A stretch of 64,000 nucleotides of DNA from Bacteroidales bacterium (GCA_024400395.1 JAKSMW010000007.1:1-64000), one strand, 5' to 3'. Counted from the first letter of the stretch, positions 52,919-62,823 are shown. Notes: generated from the sequence alone by a model not told the origin. Numbers and translations: made by a program.

Positions 52919-53809
52919 ATGAATAGTGACAAATTTAAAGTGTGGGCGGATTTTACCCCGGAAGAGTATTATGATGCAATTTTGAAACGTGACGGCGACA
53001 GTGCGTCAGTCGCTTATTATCTCATTGATAAACAATTAAGAAGGAAACTGCAAACTTTGTTCATAAGTATGGACGGTGGAAATTTCTTTGAATTTCAGGA
53101 TACGATAGAGGATTTTTTCCTTTATCTGCATGACGGTTCAAACTGGATTTACAACAGACCGTTTCAGGTGCTTGAAAGCATTGAAAACAAAAAAACTTTA
53201 TTCAAATGGGTATCGGTGACTTACAGAAATTTCATGCTGAAGCAGTTAAAAGAAGAATTTCGCAGGAAAGCCGTGGATGATAACTCGTCTGATGAAGAAT
53301 CTGAAATTCAAGATGATGCAAAAATTCATAATCTGTCCACGGCCATTGCATACGCCGATCAAAAATCTCTGTCGCGAAGCCGTTTCGTGATGTACCGTCT
53401 GCTGCTGACATTCTTAAACAGAAATTTGGCCATACCGCAGGAGGAAATGGCTCAAGCTGTTGATATGCAACCTGTTGCATATCGTGTAAGTACGAAACGT
53501 GTGAAAGACAATATCCTTGCATACATCAAGTACCTTGAACAGGGCAGGAATCTTGAACTTGATGTGGAACATGAACAAATGCGCGACACCATTAAGTCGA
53601 ATTTCAACAGCCTGTATTCAACCTTGTCGGATTATTACAACACTGCCATTGAACAACTGCCAACGGCGGAAACCATTAAAAGATTGAGATTTAGGCACAA
53701 CCACAGCAACGGTTTCGTGTTTCATGAAAACATCGAAACGTACGGATTATGTAACTGTGTGGATACCAGTTACTTGTACAAAATGATAATGCGCTTCCTT
53801 AAAAATTAG
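52919..53809 (+). CDS. Divergent sigma-70-like regulator
   Basis: A 296-residue protein. Residues ~12-125 have the spacing of a sigma region 2 (EEYYDAILKRDGDSASVAYY, then FQDTIEDFFLYLHDG and LFKWVSVTYRNFMLKQLKEE). Residues ~160-210 could be a region 4 helix-turn-helix (IPQEEMAQAVDMQPVAYRVS). The C-terminal ~90 residues are unlike standard sigma factors. No anti-sigma gene is adjacent. An alternative ATG at 52898 would add seven hydrophobic residues. Identification as a sigma factor is tentative. It ends convergent with a small HTH-like gene, sharing TTAG. Confidence 0.5.
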   Translation: MNSDKFKVWADFTPEEYYDAILKRDGDSASVAYYLIDKQLRRKLQTLFISMDGGNFFEFQDTIEDFFLYLHDGSNWIYNRPFQVLESIENKKTLFKWVSVTYRNFMLKQLKEEFRRKAVDDNSSDEESEIQDDAKIHNLSTAIAYADQKSLSRSRFVMYRLLLTFLNRNLAIPQEEMAQAVDMQPVAYRVSTKRVKDNILAYIKYLEQGRNLELDVEHEQMRDTIKSNFNSLYSTLSDYYNTAIEQLPTAETIKRLRFRHNHSNGFVFHENIETYGLCNCVDTSYLYKMIMRFLKN

Positions 53810-54048
53810 CGGCCAAGTTCTTTGTCCACAATATCAGCAATGTCAGTCATGAAGTTGTGGCTTAAGGCAACTGAAATTATTTTTAATGTATCAGTTTCCA
53901 TCGTTGGTTCGTTGAGAATTTTTTGAAATTCAGCAACTTCCATTTTAGCTTTTCTTGCTGCCGATTCTATCGATATGTTATTGCTCGTAATGTAATTTCC
54001 TATCATTTCCCCAATATTTAATGGGATTTCGTTTGATACAATTTTCAT
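53806..54048 (-). CDS. Small helical, possibly HTH, protein (80 aa)
   Basis: Encodes MKIVSNEIPLNIGEMIGN and an Xre-like helical pattern (NISIESAARKAKMEVAEFQKI, roughly two helices with a turn). It has its own TATCTTTG box at 54082-54075. Its stop overlaps the stop of the sigma-like gene by four bases. A link between the two is only positional. Confidence 0.5.
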   Translation of the reverse strand: MKIVSNEIPLNIGEMIGNYITSNNISIESAARKAKMEVAEFQKILNEPTMETDTLKIISVALSHNFMTDIADIVDKELGR

Positions 54049-54074
54049 TGTGGTAATATGCTTTAAATAAAGTG

Positions 54075-54082
54075 CAAAGATA
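54075..54082 (-). promoter_or_regulatory. -7 box of the 80-aa gene
   Basis: Minus-strand TATCTTTG, 27 bases upstream of the ATG at 54048. Confidence 0.5.
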
Positions 54083-54216
54083 CTGATTTTATTGTTTCGA
54101 TTTTTATTTTTTAGACGTTAGTCAGAAATTTTTGTGATTTAACAAAAACAGAATCTTAATTTGTCGATTGATGACACGTTTTGAGTGTGATAGCTTTAGT
54201 TTACAATTGATTTCAC

Positions 54217-55134
54217 TCAACGATTGCTGGAATTCCGAGCTACAGCAATTATTGAATCACATAAATCTGATGTGAAAAAGGCACCGTCATCTTTAAAAAG
54301 ATGATTGCCATCAGTGGTTCTATAGTCATTTCTGTTCTTCTTGAAGGCGAAATAGCACACATTCAATTGTTCTGCAATTTCGTACATTTCTTTGTCAAAG
54401 TCAGGCCAGCTTCTGTCCTCCCATTCACTCATTTCACAGCTCATCGGAATATGACACATGAACACTGTCCCGTTTTGCTTGAAGAGCTTTATTGTCTCAA
54501 CCAACCAATGGATTCTGTAGTCAGAGGGAGAAATGACATGCGAATTGTAATCGTCCATTTTCCTTTTGATGTTTTCTTTAAGGCTCAACGAATCGAATTT
54601 GACATTTATCTCAAGCCATCCGTCGTCGTGCAACGTTTGATAACCGCTACTTCTCCATTTTTCTGGTCTGCAATAATTGAACAAATAGTAAATCTGCGGT
54701 TTGTAAAAATGTCTTATTTTATCTAAAGTTCTTCCATATTCACGATAATTACCTTCGTCTTGTTTTTGCTCAACAGCCAATCCGAAAGGATCGACGGAGA
54801 CAATGAAAATGGAGTTTTTGTCATTGTTTTCGCCGAGTTTTCTTTTTATTGCATTGAAATATAATTCTCCGTAAGGAGACTCTCCAACGTTAAAACTGAA
54901 ATTGTAAATTGGGAGTTCGAAATCAGTTGACGACAACTTTTCGTTGATAATCAATGGTTGTATTCCTTGCGCGGCACGGCTGGTTCCCACAATCAATGAT
55001 TGCTGGCCTTTTGATGTGAAGCGCTTGTAATTATGGTCGCTCCAGCCAATGGCATCAATTATAAAGAAAAGAATCACAATGGACAAAAATACTATTGCAA
55101 TGTATATGATGAGTTTTTTAACAAATTTTTTCAT
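54217..55134 (-). CDS. Membrane-anchored SGNH-like protein, partner of MBOAT acyltransferase
   Basis: A 305-residue protein: one N-terminal membrane segment (~6-30, LIIYIAIVFLSIVILFFII), then a periplasmic SGNH-like domain. The nucleophile block is probably IVGTSRAAQG, and the Asp-His dyad is TTDGNHLFKDD near the end. This is the layout of DltD/AlgJ-type partners that take the acyl group delivered by an MBOAT protein and place it on a glycan. The ATG at 55134 follows the MBOAT stop by two bases, so the pair is translationally coupled. The frame continues upstream into MBOAT, but that part is a shadow. Confidence 0.72.
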   Translation of the reverse strand: MKKFVKKLIIYIAIVFLSIVILFFIIDAIGWSDHNYKRFTSKGQQSLIVGTSRAAQGIQPLIINEKLSSTDFELPIYNFSFNVGESPYGELYFNAIKRKLGENNDKNSIFIVSVDPFGLAVEQKQDEGNYREYGRTLDKIRHFYKPQIYYLFNYCRPEKWRSSGYQTLHDDGWLEINVKFDSLSLKENIKRKMDDYNSHVISPSDYRIHWLVETIKLFKQNGTVFMCHIPMSCEMSEWEDRSWPDFDKEMYEIAEQLNVCYFAFKKNRNDYRTTDGNHLFKDDGAFFTSDLCDSIIAVARNSSNR

Positions 55135-55136
55135 GG

Positions 55137-56591
<1,455 letters not shown>

Positions 56592-56618
56592 ATTACCGTA
56601 TTTGAGGACAAATTAAAA

Positions 56619-56705
56619 AGGTGTGGCATTTCCCTATTTTCTTTCGAGGTATCGCCAAACACCTATTATCCAAATACGGAAGCCCACACCTAACCGGTGA
56701 GCATC
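56619..56705 (-). promoter_or_regulatory. Structured leader of the MBOAT operon (candidate attenuator/riboswitch)
   Basis: On the mRNA strand AGGTGTGG (56691-56684) pairs with CCACACCT (56626-56619), closing a rod. Inside, TTCC/GGAA and TATTT/AAATA pair, with an apical AGGT/ACCT hairpin. The closing arm is followed by TTTTTAATTT. An upstream CACC-GGTTA-GGTG hairpin would use the same 5' arm, so the two structures exclude each other. No named class is assigned. Confidence 0.5.
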
Positions 56706-56834
56706 TACGTATGTTTACAAATGGATAATTCTAAAAATTGGCGATTTTTCGAAAGATCTGCAAACAGCAAACGCTTCTTTATAATATGTCTATGTTCTTA
56801 ACTTTCTGTTTCTTACTTTTTATTTTTAGAGTTG

Positions 56835-56842
56835 CAAAAATA
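56835..56842 (-). promoter_or_regulatory. -7 box of MBOAT operon
   Basis: Minus-strand TATTTTTG, giving a ~240-base leader before the ATG at 56591. Confidence 0.45.
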
Positions 56843-56885
56843 TGAATTTTTTCAGTAGTCGTTATATGTTTTTAAATTTAAATTT

Positions 56886-57680
56886 TCAATCCAAGTCAGA
56901 TGCCTTGCCTTTGTATTCTGGGCTGCGTTTTTCCAAGAATGAGGTGATGCCTTCCTTGTAGTCGGCGCCTTGATATACTTTCTTCCTGTATGAGTTGATT
57001 TTCTCAAAGCTTTCGGAAGAAATGACGGTCGCCGCACGGCTCAGGATTCTGAATTGCCTCTTGATTGCCGACATGCTGACGACGGAATTTCTGCGTAACG
57101 GAGCGAGAAATCTCTCTTCTAACATCTTGTCAAGCTCTTCTGCTGGCGCAATCTGGTTCACAAATCCGACGTTCAAAGCGTCTTGCGCTGTGATTGGATT
57201 GGCGGTGAAGAACATCTCACGCGCTTTGTTGATTCCTAATTGATTGATAAAGTGCATGATACCTGATGCGTTGTATGGTATTCCTATTTTGGCAGGTGTG
57301 ATTGCGAATGTTGCATTGTCGGAGGCGACAATCATGTCGCAGCTGACGCATAGGTCGCAGGCACCGCCCCAAACGGTGCCGTTGGCACATGCGATGACCG
57401 GAATCGGCACCTCTTGGACATTGCGCAGAAGCCGTTCCATCGGCACGTCATAGTCCAACGGGTCGTTTCCGTCAACGGGCAGTTCGCGGATGTCGTGCCC
57501 GGCACTCCAGACACCGCGGCTGCACTCGGCCTTGATGACGATGCCGACACATTCTTTTTCGTACGCCTCTATCAAAGCGTCTGAAATCTCATCGCACATC
57601 TGCTCGCTCAATGTGTTGAAATGAGCGGAATTCAGCATCTCAATGAAACAAATCTTATCTTCAATTTTTACTGATACCAT
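56886..57680 (-). CDS. scpB: Methylmalonyl-CoA decarboxylase-like enoyl-CoA hydratase family protein
   Basis: A 264-residue crotonase-fold enzyme. Oxyanion-hole blocks are WSAGHDIRELP and NGTVWGGACDL. The sequence resembles E. coli ScpB/YgfG (SAGHDIxELP, then DPLxYDxP, then PYN): the catalytic Tyr region here is KIGIPYNASG. The reaction would be decarboxylation of methylmalonyl-CoA to propionyl-CoA, fitting the propionate-forming succinate pathway of Bacteroidales. Other crotonase reactions are possible. It lies downstream of the DUF4301 gene with a repeat-rich gap. The mRNA continues towards the MBOAT promoter without a clear terminator. Confidence 0.78.
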   Translation of the reverse strand: MVSVKIEDKICFIEMLNSAHFNTLSEQMCDEISDALIEAYEKECVGIVIKAECSRGVWSAGHDIRELPVDGNDPLDYDVPMERLLRNVQEVPIPVIACANGTVWGGACDLCVSCDMIVASDNATFAITPAKIGIPYNASGIMHFINQLGINKAREMFFTANPITAQDALNVGFVNQIAPAEELDKMLEERFLAPLRRNSVVSMSAIKRQFRILSRAATVISSESFEKINSYRKKVYQGADYKEGITSFLEKRSPEYKGKASDLD

Positions 57681-57682
57681 AT

Positions 57683-57764
57683 CTTGAAACTTTAATACTT
57701 TGAAACTTTTGAAACTTTTGAAACCTTGAAACTATGAAACTCTTGAAACCTTGAAACCCTCAAC
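57683..57764. repeat. 9-bp TTGAAACYT-type intergenic repeat
   Basis: The gap between DUF4301 and scpB is a chain of CTTTGAAACTTTTGAAAC-like units with a period of about 9-10 bases. The same unit, inverted, occurs at 62757-62823. Confidence 0.75.
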
Positions 57765-59328
57765 TCTGGTGCGTCTCCCTCAACAGGTCATTGACGGTTT
57801 TAACAGGGTTGAATGTCGCAATCGGGACTTCAACGAAAACTGTAATCCAATCTGCCATTGCGCCGTTCCATAAACCAGGTAATTCCATGGCTTTCAAGTC
57901 TTTGCCGTCTTTCGACTTGTATGAGATAAAGCCGGTTTCCGGGTCGATAAAGTCATTTAAATTAAATGAATTGCCTTTGAAGTCACGTGTGGCGCATACC
58001 AAGTCAACGGGGTTGAAATGCGTTGACGAACGGAACATCGCTTCCTGCTTTTCGTCTTTGTGGTCGATTTGTGAAGACTCAACGATTTGCAATGAGATTT
58101 CGTCGTTGCTGTTGCGAGTGTAATACGGTCCGCCTCCAGGCTCGCCTTCGTTTTTCACCATTCCGCAGACACGCATCGGACGGTTCAACTTGCTGTATAA
58201 GAAGTCGATTTTCTCAATTTCATTGTACGTGCTGAAGAAATCGGGGATGTCAATCATCAGTTTCTCTTTTGCGAAAACGGTTATTTCGTCGATTTCCTCG
58301 TTCGTGACATCACCGGAATCAAGCATTTCCAAATATTCAAACTGCTGCTGCTGCAAACGGAAGAGATAACCGCCCAGTACCTTTTTATATTCAAAAGTCG
58401 TTGGTTTCAACTTGTCGGGAACAACGTTGTCGATGTTCTTTATGAATATGATTTCTTTATGTAAGTCATTGAGATTCTGTATTAAAGCACCGTGGCCGCC
58501 AGGGCGGAAGAACAAATTCCCGTCTTTGTCGCGGAACGGCTCGTTGTTCATGTCAACGGCGATTGTGTCGGTTGACGGTTTCTGCACGGAGAATGAGACC
58601 TTGTATCTGATTCCGAATTTCTTCTCGTATTTCGGCAGGACATATTCAACTATTTTCATGAAAATGCCGAGATGCTCCTGGGAAACGGTGAAATGAAGCT
58701 GGGCGACTTTTCCTTTTTCATCGTCGCAGGTGCTGTATTCCGCCGCTTCAACGAGATGTTCCTCCATCGCAAGGCGTGCGGTGTCGTCATATTTATGGAA
58801 TTTGAGCAACGCCTTGGGCAGATTGCCGTAATTCAGCCCGTCAGCATTGAGCAATGTCTCCGCTATTTCCACTAATTCGTTGTTTTTCAACATCGTTTCG
58901 ATGTCTTTGCCTTTTTCTTGAAGTCTGTTTTTCAAGTCATTGTAAAAAGCGAAATCATGAATGCCGATGAAGAAATTCTCTGCCGAATCTGGTTTTATCT
59001 TTTCTTTTTTCAGGAAATTGACTGGAATTTCCTGATTTTTATATTCTTCAACGAAGGAATAAAGGTTCTTGAACATTCGGCTTGCTGCTCCTGAAGCCGG
59101 GACAAATTTGATGATGTCGTAATATTGTTTGTCTTCATCGAACTGCTTTACGAGTTCTTTGATTTCATTTTCATTGAATTTTACGATGCCATCACCTATT
59201 TTTGCAGGTGCTGTCAAATCGCTGAAAGCAAACCCTTTTTTGAATTGATTTATTTGATTTTCAACCTGTTGAACAGATATTCCTAATGATTCCAATTGTT
59301 GATTGTCGGCGGATGTAAACATAATCAT
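57760..59328 (-). CDS. DUF4301 family protein
   Basis: A 522-residue cytoplasmic protein of a Bacteroidota-typical family. Strongly conserved stretches: KFVPASGAASRMFKNL, FRPGGHGALIQNLNDL, RVCGMVKNEGEPGGGPYY and STHFNPVDLVCATRDF. The GAASRMFK and GGHGAL patterns resemble nucleotidyltransferase sugar-nucleotide binding loops, so a nucleotide-dependent enzyme is a reasonable inference without proof. Starts at ATG 59328 or two codons later at 59322. Its promoter box TACCTTTG is close. scpB follows. Confidence 0.85.
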   Translation of the reverse strand: MIMFTSADNQQLESLGISVQQVENQINQFKKGFAFSDLTAPAKIGDGIVKFNENEIKELVKQFDEDKQYYDIIKFVPASGAASRMFKNLYSFVEEYKNQEIPVNFLKKEKIKPDSAENFFIGIHDFAFYNDLKNRLQEKGKDIETMLKNNELVEIAETLLNADGLNYGNLPKALLKFHKYDDTARLAMEEHLVEAAEYSTCDDEKGKVAQLHFTVSQEHLGIFMKIVEYVLPKYEKKFGIRYKVSFSVQKPSTDTIAVDMNNEPFRDKDGNLFFRPGGHGALIQNLNDLHKEIIFIKNIDNVVPDKLKPTTFEYKKVLGGYLFRLQQQQFEYLEMLDSGDVTNEEIDEITVFAKEKLMIDIPDFFSTYNEIEKIDFLYSKLNRPMRVCGMVKNEGEPGGGPYYTRNSNDEISLQIVESSQIDHKDEKQEAMFRSSTHFNPVDLVCATRDFKGNSFNLNDFIDPETGFISYKSKDGKDLKAMELPGLWNGAMADWITVFVEVPIATFNPVKTVNDLLRETHQS

Positions 59329-59349
59329 GATACAAATTTTTTATTTCAG

Positions 59350-59357
59350 CAAAGGTA
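59350..59357 (-). promoter_or_regulatory. -7 box of DUF4301 gene
   Basis: Minus-strand TACCTTTG, 22 bases upstream of the ATG. Confidence 0.5.
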
Positions 59358-59421
59358 AAATTATTTTTTGAATTAATGCAAAAAAAACAAAAATATAGTT
59401 TCGGCATTAAACAAAATGATG

Positions 59422-59429
59422 TAATTTTG
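59422..59429 (+). promoter_or_regulatory. -7 box of ferritin gene
   Basis: TAATTTTG, 42 bases upstream of the ATG at 59471. Confidence 0.4.
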
Positions 59430-59470
59430 CGTTTTGTAAAAAATGACTAACAACATTAAAAATAAATGAT

Positions 59471-59977
59471 ATGACAAAAAAAATCGAAGAAGCAATCAAT
59501 GCTCAAATCAATGCTGAATTATGGTCAGCTTACCTTTATCTGTCGATGGGTACAAATTTCCGTGACAAAGGTTTTGATGGTATCGCAAACTGGTTTGAAG
59601 TTCAGTTCAAGGAAGAACAGGACCATGCGATGATCCTTTACAAGTACATGCAGTCACGTAACGTGCGCGTCGTGTTGAAACCGATTGAAGCCGTTGAAAC
59701 AGAATGGGCTACACCGCTCGCGGCATTTGAAGACACTCTGAAACATGAGAAGAAAGTCACAGCTATGATTCACAACATCAATAAGCTCGCGATTGAAGAC
59801 AGCGACTATGCGACACAGAACCGCATGACTTGGTTCATCGACGAACAGGTTGAAGAAGAAGAAGAGGCGCAGAAGATGGTTGATTCATTCAAGTTCATTG
59901 AAGGCAACAATCTCGGTTTGTACATGCTCGACAAGGAACTCGGCAAGAGGGAATACCACAAGGCTTCAGCTCTTTAA
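59471..59977 (+). CDS. Non-haem ferritin
   Basis: A 168-residue iron-storage protein forming a 24-mer cage. The ferroxidase residues are visible: Glu in INAELWSAYLYLSM, Glu and His in EEQDHAMI, and the acidic EQVEEEEEAQ helix. Length and the LYMLDKELGKREY end fit bacterial FtnA. Single gene with a strong terminator. Such ferritins are usually iron- and oxidant-responsive; no operator is obvious here. Confidence 0.95.
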   Translation: MTKKIEEAINAQINAELWSAYLYLSMGTNFRDKGFDGIANWFEVQFKEEQDHAMILYKYMQSRNVRVVLKPIEAVETEWATPLAAFEDTLKHEKKVTAMIHNINKLAIEDSDYATQNRMTWFIDEQVEEEEEAQKMVDSFKFIEGNNLGLYMLDKELGKREYHKASAL

Positions 59978-59995
59978 TTGATTGATTATCACAGT

Positions 59996-60032
59996 AAAAA
60001 CGGAGATTTTGCAATGCAAAGTCTCCGTTTTT
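59996..60032. terminator. Terminator of ferritin gene
   Basis: AAAAACGGAGA pairs with TCTCCGTTTTT, with inner TTTGC/GCAAA. Works in both directions; its right end touches the stop codon of the small minus-strand gene. Confidence 0.88.
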
Positions 60033-60217
60033 TAGTTTTCTACCGAAACTATACGAATTTCTATCAAGGCGTTTTTGAGTTTTTTTTCAAACTCGTCTGC
60101 GGAATATGTATCTTCAAGCATTTTTGCTATCCTTGCTTTTTTCACACCTTCACTTTTTCCCATCCTTGCTTTTGTTGTTGATGTTTCTTTAAAAAAAATA
60201 CTGCTATGCTCAAACAT
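60032..60217 (-). CDS. Small basic protein, 61 aa
   Basis: Starts MFEHSSIFFKETSTTK and continues with a predicted helical, charged C-terminus (ARIAKMLEDTYSADEFEKK). A TACCTTTG box at 60248-60241 gives it its own promoter, separate from the fucosidase gene that ends at 60260. I recognise no family. It resembles the tail found on some mobile-element nucleases, so it may be a remnant. Confidence 0.4.
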   Translation of the reverse strand: MFEHSSIFFKETSTTKARMGKSEGVKKARIAKMLEDTYSADEFEKKLKNALIEIRIVSVEN

Positions 60218-60240
60218 ATTTTTGATTCTTTAAATTTTTG

Positions 60241-60248
60241 CAAAGGTA
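60241..60248 (-). promoter_or_regulatory. -7 box of the 61-aa gene
   Basis: Minus-strand TACCTTTG, 24 bases upstream of the ATG at 60217. Confidence 0.4.
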
Positions 60249-60259
60249 AAATAAATTTA

Positions 60260-61783
60260 TTAAATATTAACTGAAAGATCACTTTTTTTCAGAATTATCT
60301 TTTCAACCTTGACCCCCAACGGCTCAAGCGGATTGCATCGGCTCGACTGGTCAAGAATTATCTCATTGACACCTTTATTAATTAATATGCTTCCGAAATA
60401 TGAGGTCTGGACCATTCTGTCAACGCCAGGCAAGACATGATTCAGGCTGACCCCATTGCATTTCAAGACATATTCTTTAGCGTCATTTTCAGGGAGATAG
60501 ATTGCAAAAACGTCATATTCCGCGGGTTCGGCTGCTTCAACTTTCCATGAAAGCCAAGAGTCGGGCTGGACGCTCATGTAACCTGTGCCGTCAATCATCG
60601 CGTGACGGAGCGCGTCATCGTCGGTGAGAACGATTTCGTTTGTTGAGTTGTCGGTGGTTATGATTTTTCCCGTATTCGATGTCTCCGCACATTCTTTTTC
60701 GTAAAAGTCAGGGTTATCGTGCAGGTGTTTTCCGATGCCGTTAAGTACATCTTTCTCATAATCAATAACTTTTCCTGTTCCGTCGGGGCCGATGTTGAGC
60801 AGAAACACTCCGCCGTGGCTCACGGTGCTTCTCAATCTCCCGATTTGTGTTTTGACCTGCTCCGACAATTCGGGACGTTCAATCCACGATTTGTAGCCCC
60901 ATGTGCCGTAAAGCGATGCCGGATTGTCCCAATAGATGTCGCCATACGACGCCACATCGCCGTTGTCGGGAAGTGTCATGTAATCGCCTTGGTTGTTCAT
61001 GATTCTTCCGTTGATAAGGCATTGAGGCTGAATGCTTTTGACGACTTTGCGGAAGCGTTTGCTCTGTTCTGGTGTCACAAGCCCCATGTCGAACCACAAA
61101 GTCGTGACCTCACCGTAATTTGTCATTAACTCGCTGATTTGCTTCACGATATATTCTTCAAGTTCGGGGGTGATTGTTTCTAACGGCGAATAAACCTGAT
61201 TCACATGTTCCCAACATTTCGTCGTTGAATCCGGCTCGAGATGCGGGATGCTGTATGGAAAATGCCAGTCGGGGAGGGAGTAATAAAAACCGAGTTTCAT
61301 GCCGTGCCGGTGACAGGCGTCGGCGAGTTGCCCGACAACGTCTTTGCCGTAAGGTGTGAAGTCAACGATGTTATAATCAGTGGTTTGCGTGTCAAACATA
61401 CAGAATCCGTCATGATGTTTCGTAGTGATGACGATGTATTTCATGCCGGCGTTTTCGGCGAGTTCGACGATTTCATCGGCGTTGAAGTCTGTCGGGTTAA
61501 ATTCTCTTGCGACGGCTTCATATTCAGGCACGGTGATGCGGGCGTGGTTCATGATCTGCTCTCCGTAATACGGGATTTGTTCGCCTTTCCATATTCCTGC
61601 GAGTTTTGAATAGACTCCGAAATGTATGAACATCCCGAAATGGTCGTTTCTCCATTCCTGAAGTGCCTTTGCGGTAATCGTGTCGGTAACTTGTTTGTTT
61701 TCAGTTGTTTCCGAATTTCTATTTGAATTGCAGGAAGAAATGGCAAATGCCAATGCCCATGTTAAAACGATGATTCTTTTCAT
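60260..61783 (-). CDS. Alpha-L-fucosidase (GH29), lipoprotein
   Basis: A 507-residue glycoside hydrolase with a lipobox AISSC (Cys18), so probably periplasmic or on the outer membrane. GH29 signatures: FGMFIHFGVYS, YIVITTKHHDGFCMF, KLGFYYSLPDWH and the catalytic nucleophile Asp in TLWFDMGL. A C-terminal beta-sandwich follows (~385-500). Removes fucose from mucin or plant glycans. Start at 61783 chosen: the longer frame runs into the dehydrogenase gene, which ends 7 bases upstream, and only MKRIIVLTW gives a proper signal peptide. Confidence 0.9.
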   Translation of the reverse strand: MKRIIVLTWALAFAISSCNSNRNSETTENKQVTDTITAKALQEWRNDHFGMFIHFGVYSKLAGIWKGEQIPYYGEQIMNHARITVPEYEAVAREFNPTDFNADEIVELAENAGMKYIVITTKHHDGFCMFDTQTTDYNIVDFTPYGKDVVGQLADACHRHGMKLGFYYSLPDWHFPYSIPHLEPDSTTKCWEHVNQVYSPLETITPELEEYIVKQISELMTNYGEVTTLWFDMGLVTPEQSKRFRKVVKSIQPQCLINGRIMNNQGDYMTLPDNGDVASYGDIYWDNPASLYGTWGYKSWIERPELSEQVKTQIGRLRSTVSHGGVFLLNIGPDGTGKVIDYEKDVLNGIGKHLHDNPDFYEKECAETSNTGKIITTDNSTNEIVLTDDDALRHAMIDGTGYMSVQPDSWLSWKVEAAEPAEYDVFAIYLPENDAKEYVLKCNGVSLNHVLPGVDRMVQTSYFGSILINKGVNEIILDQSSRCNPLEPLGVKVEKIILKKSDLSVNI

Positions 61784-61790
61784 TTGAGGT

Positions 61791-62729
61791 TTAATTATTT
61801 GCAAATTTTTCGATGTTTTCAATAACAAGTTTCAGTCTTAATTCTTTTGCTTCGACGGTTCCGAAACCGATGTGCGGAAGCAGAATGGTGTTTGGTGCCG
61901 AGAGCAGCGGGTTGTCTTTTGCAATCGGCGGCAGTCCGTAATAAAGAGGCGGTTCGCCGTCGTAAACATCGAGTGCTGCGCCGGCGATTTTCTTGGTTTT
62001 CAACGCTTCGGCGAGGTCGTCGGTGTTCACCAGGCCGCCGCGTGCCGTGTTGATGATGACAGCCGACTTTTTCATCATCGCAAGTTCTTTGGCGGAAATG
62101 AAATTGCGTGTTTCTTCGTTCAATGCGATGTGCAGTGAGACGATGTCTGATTCTTTTAGCAATGTTTCTTTGTCAACAAGTGTAACGCCTTCTATGTCAA
62201 TTGGTTTTCTATTCCATGCGAGAACGTCACAACCGAAAGCTCGTGCTAATTCAGCGGTGCGTCGGCCTATCGCGCCCAAGCCGATGATGCCGACTTTCTT
62301 GCCTCCGATTTCTCTTCCCGGAAGGATGGCGTTCCCGCCACACCTGCGTGTAATATCATCGTTTTCAACGATATGGCGATAAAGTCCGATCATCATTCCA
62401 ATTGCAAGCTCGGCTACGGCTTCGGTTGAATAACCAGCTGCGTTCTTGACGATAACCCCGTGTTTTTCACAATAGTCCAAATCAACGTGGTCGAGGCCGA
62501 CAATCGCGATCGCGAGCATTTTGAGGGTGGGGCAGGAGTCGAAAAAATCCTTTCCCATCGGCATGTCGGTCTGCACGACGATGTCGGCTCCTTCAGCGCG
62601 TTCGACGTTCAACTCGGGGCTTTTGTCGGAAAAGATGACAATGTCGTGTCCGTGCCTTTTTAAGTTGTCGCAGGCTTTTTCGATGGATTCAACGGAGAAT
62701 CCGAGCGGTTCGAGGAATACAATCTTCAT
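61791..62729 (-). CDS. D-2-hydroxyacid dehydrogenase
   Basis: A 312-residue NAD-dependent dehydrogenase. Substrate-domain IVGLDHVDLDYCEKHG, dinucleotide motif GIIGLGAIGRRTAELA, catalytic Arg in INTARGGLV, Glu region YDGEPPLYY and the catalytic His in LLPHIGFGTVEA are all present. Substrate unknown (glycerate, lactate or phosphoglycerate-like). The start is ATG 62729 (MKIVFLEPLG): the longer frame to 62837 only reads a 9-bp repeat as LKP LKP, and the -7 box lies at 62754-62747. The fucosidase gene follows after 7 bases. Confidence 0.9.
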   Translation of the reverse strand: MKIVFLEPLGFSVESIEKACDNLKRHGHDIVIFSDKSPELNVERAEGADIVVQTDMPMGKDFFDSCPTLKMLAIAIVGLDHVDLDYCEKHGVIVKNAAGYSTEAVAELAIGMMIGLYRHIVENDDITRRCGGNAILPGREIGGKKVGIIGLGAIGRRTAELARAFGCDVLAWNRKPIDIEGVTLVDKETLLKESDIVSLHIALNEETRNFISAKELAMMKKSAVIINTARGGLVNTDDLAEALKTKKIAGAALDVYDGEPPLYYGLPPIAKDNPLLSAPNTILLPHIGFGTVEAKELRLKLVIENIEKFANN

Positions 62730-62746
62730 ATCTTTGAAATAAGTTG

Positions 62747-62754
62747 CAAAAATA
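62747..62754 (-). promoter_or_regulatory. -7 box of dehydrogenase-fucosidase operon
   Basis: Minus-strand TATTTTTG, 17 bases upstream of the ATG at 62729. Confidence 0.55.
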
Positions 62755-62756
62755 CA

Positions 62757-62823
62757 AAAAAGTTTCAAAAGTTTCAGGGGTTTCAAAGGTTTCAAGGGTT
62801 TCAAGGGTTTCAAGGGTTTCAAG
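62757..62823. repeat. 9-bp GTTTCAARG tandem repeat
   Basis: Seven or so units, the last four nearly perfect (GGGTTTCAA), period 9. It lies between the rpsA terminator and the dehydrogenase promoter. Confidence 0.85.

Noticed and set aside
54083..54216. AT-rich gap upstream of the 80-aa gene
   Set aside because: Apart from the promoter at 54075-54082 I see no convincing hairpin or ORF here.
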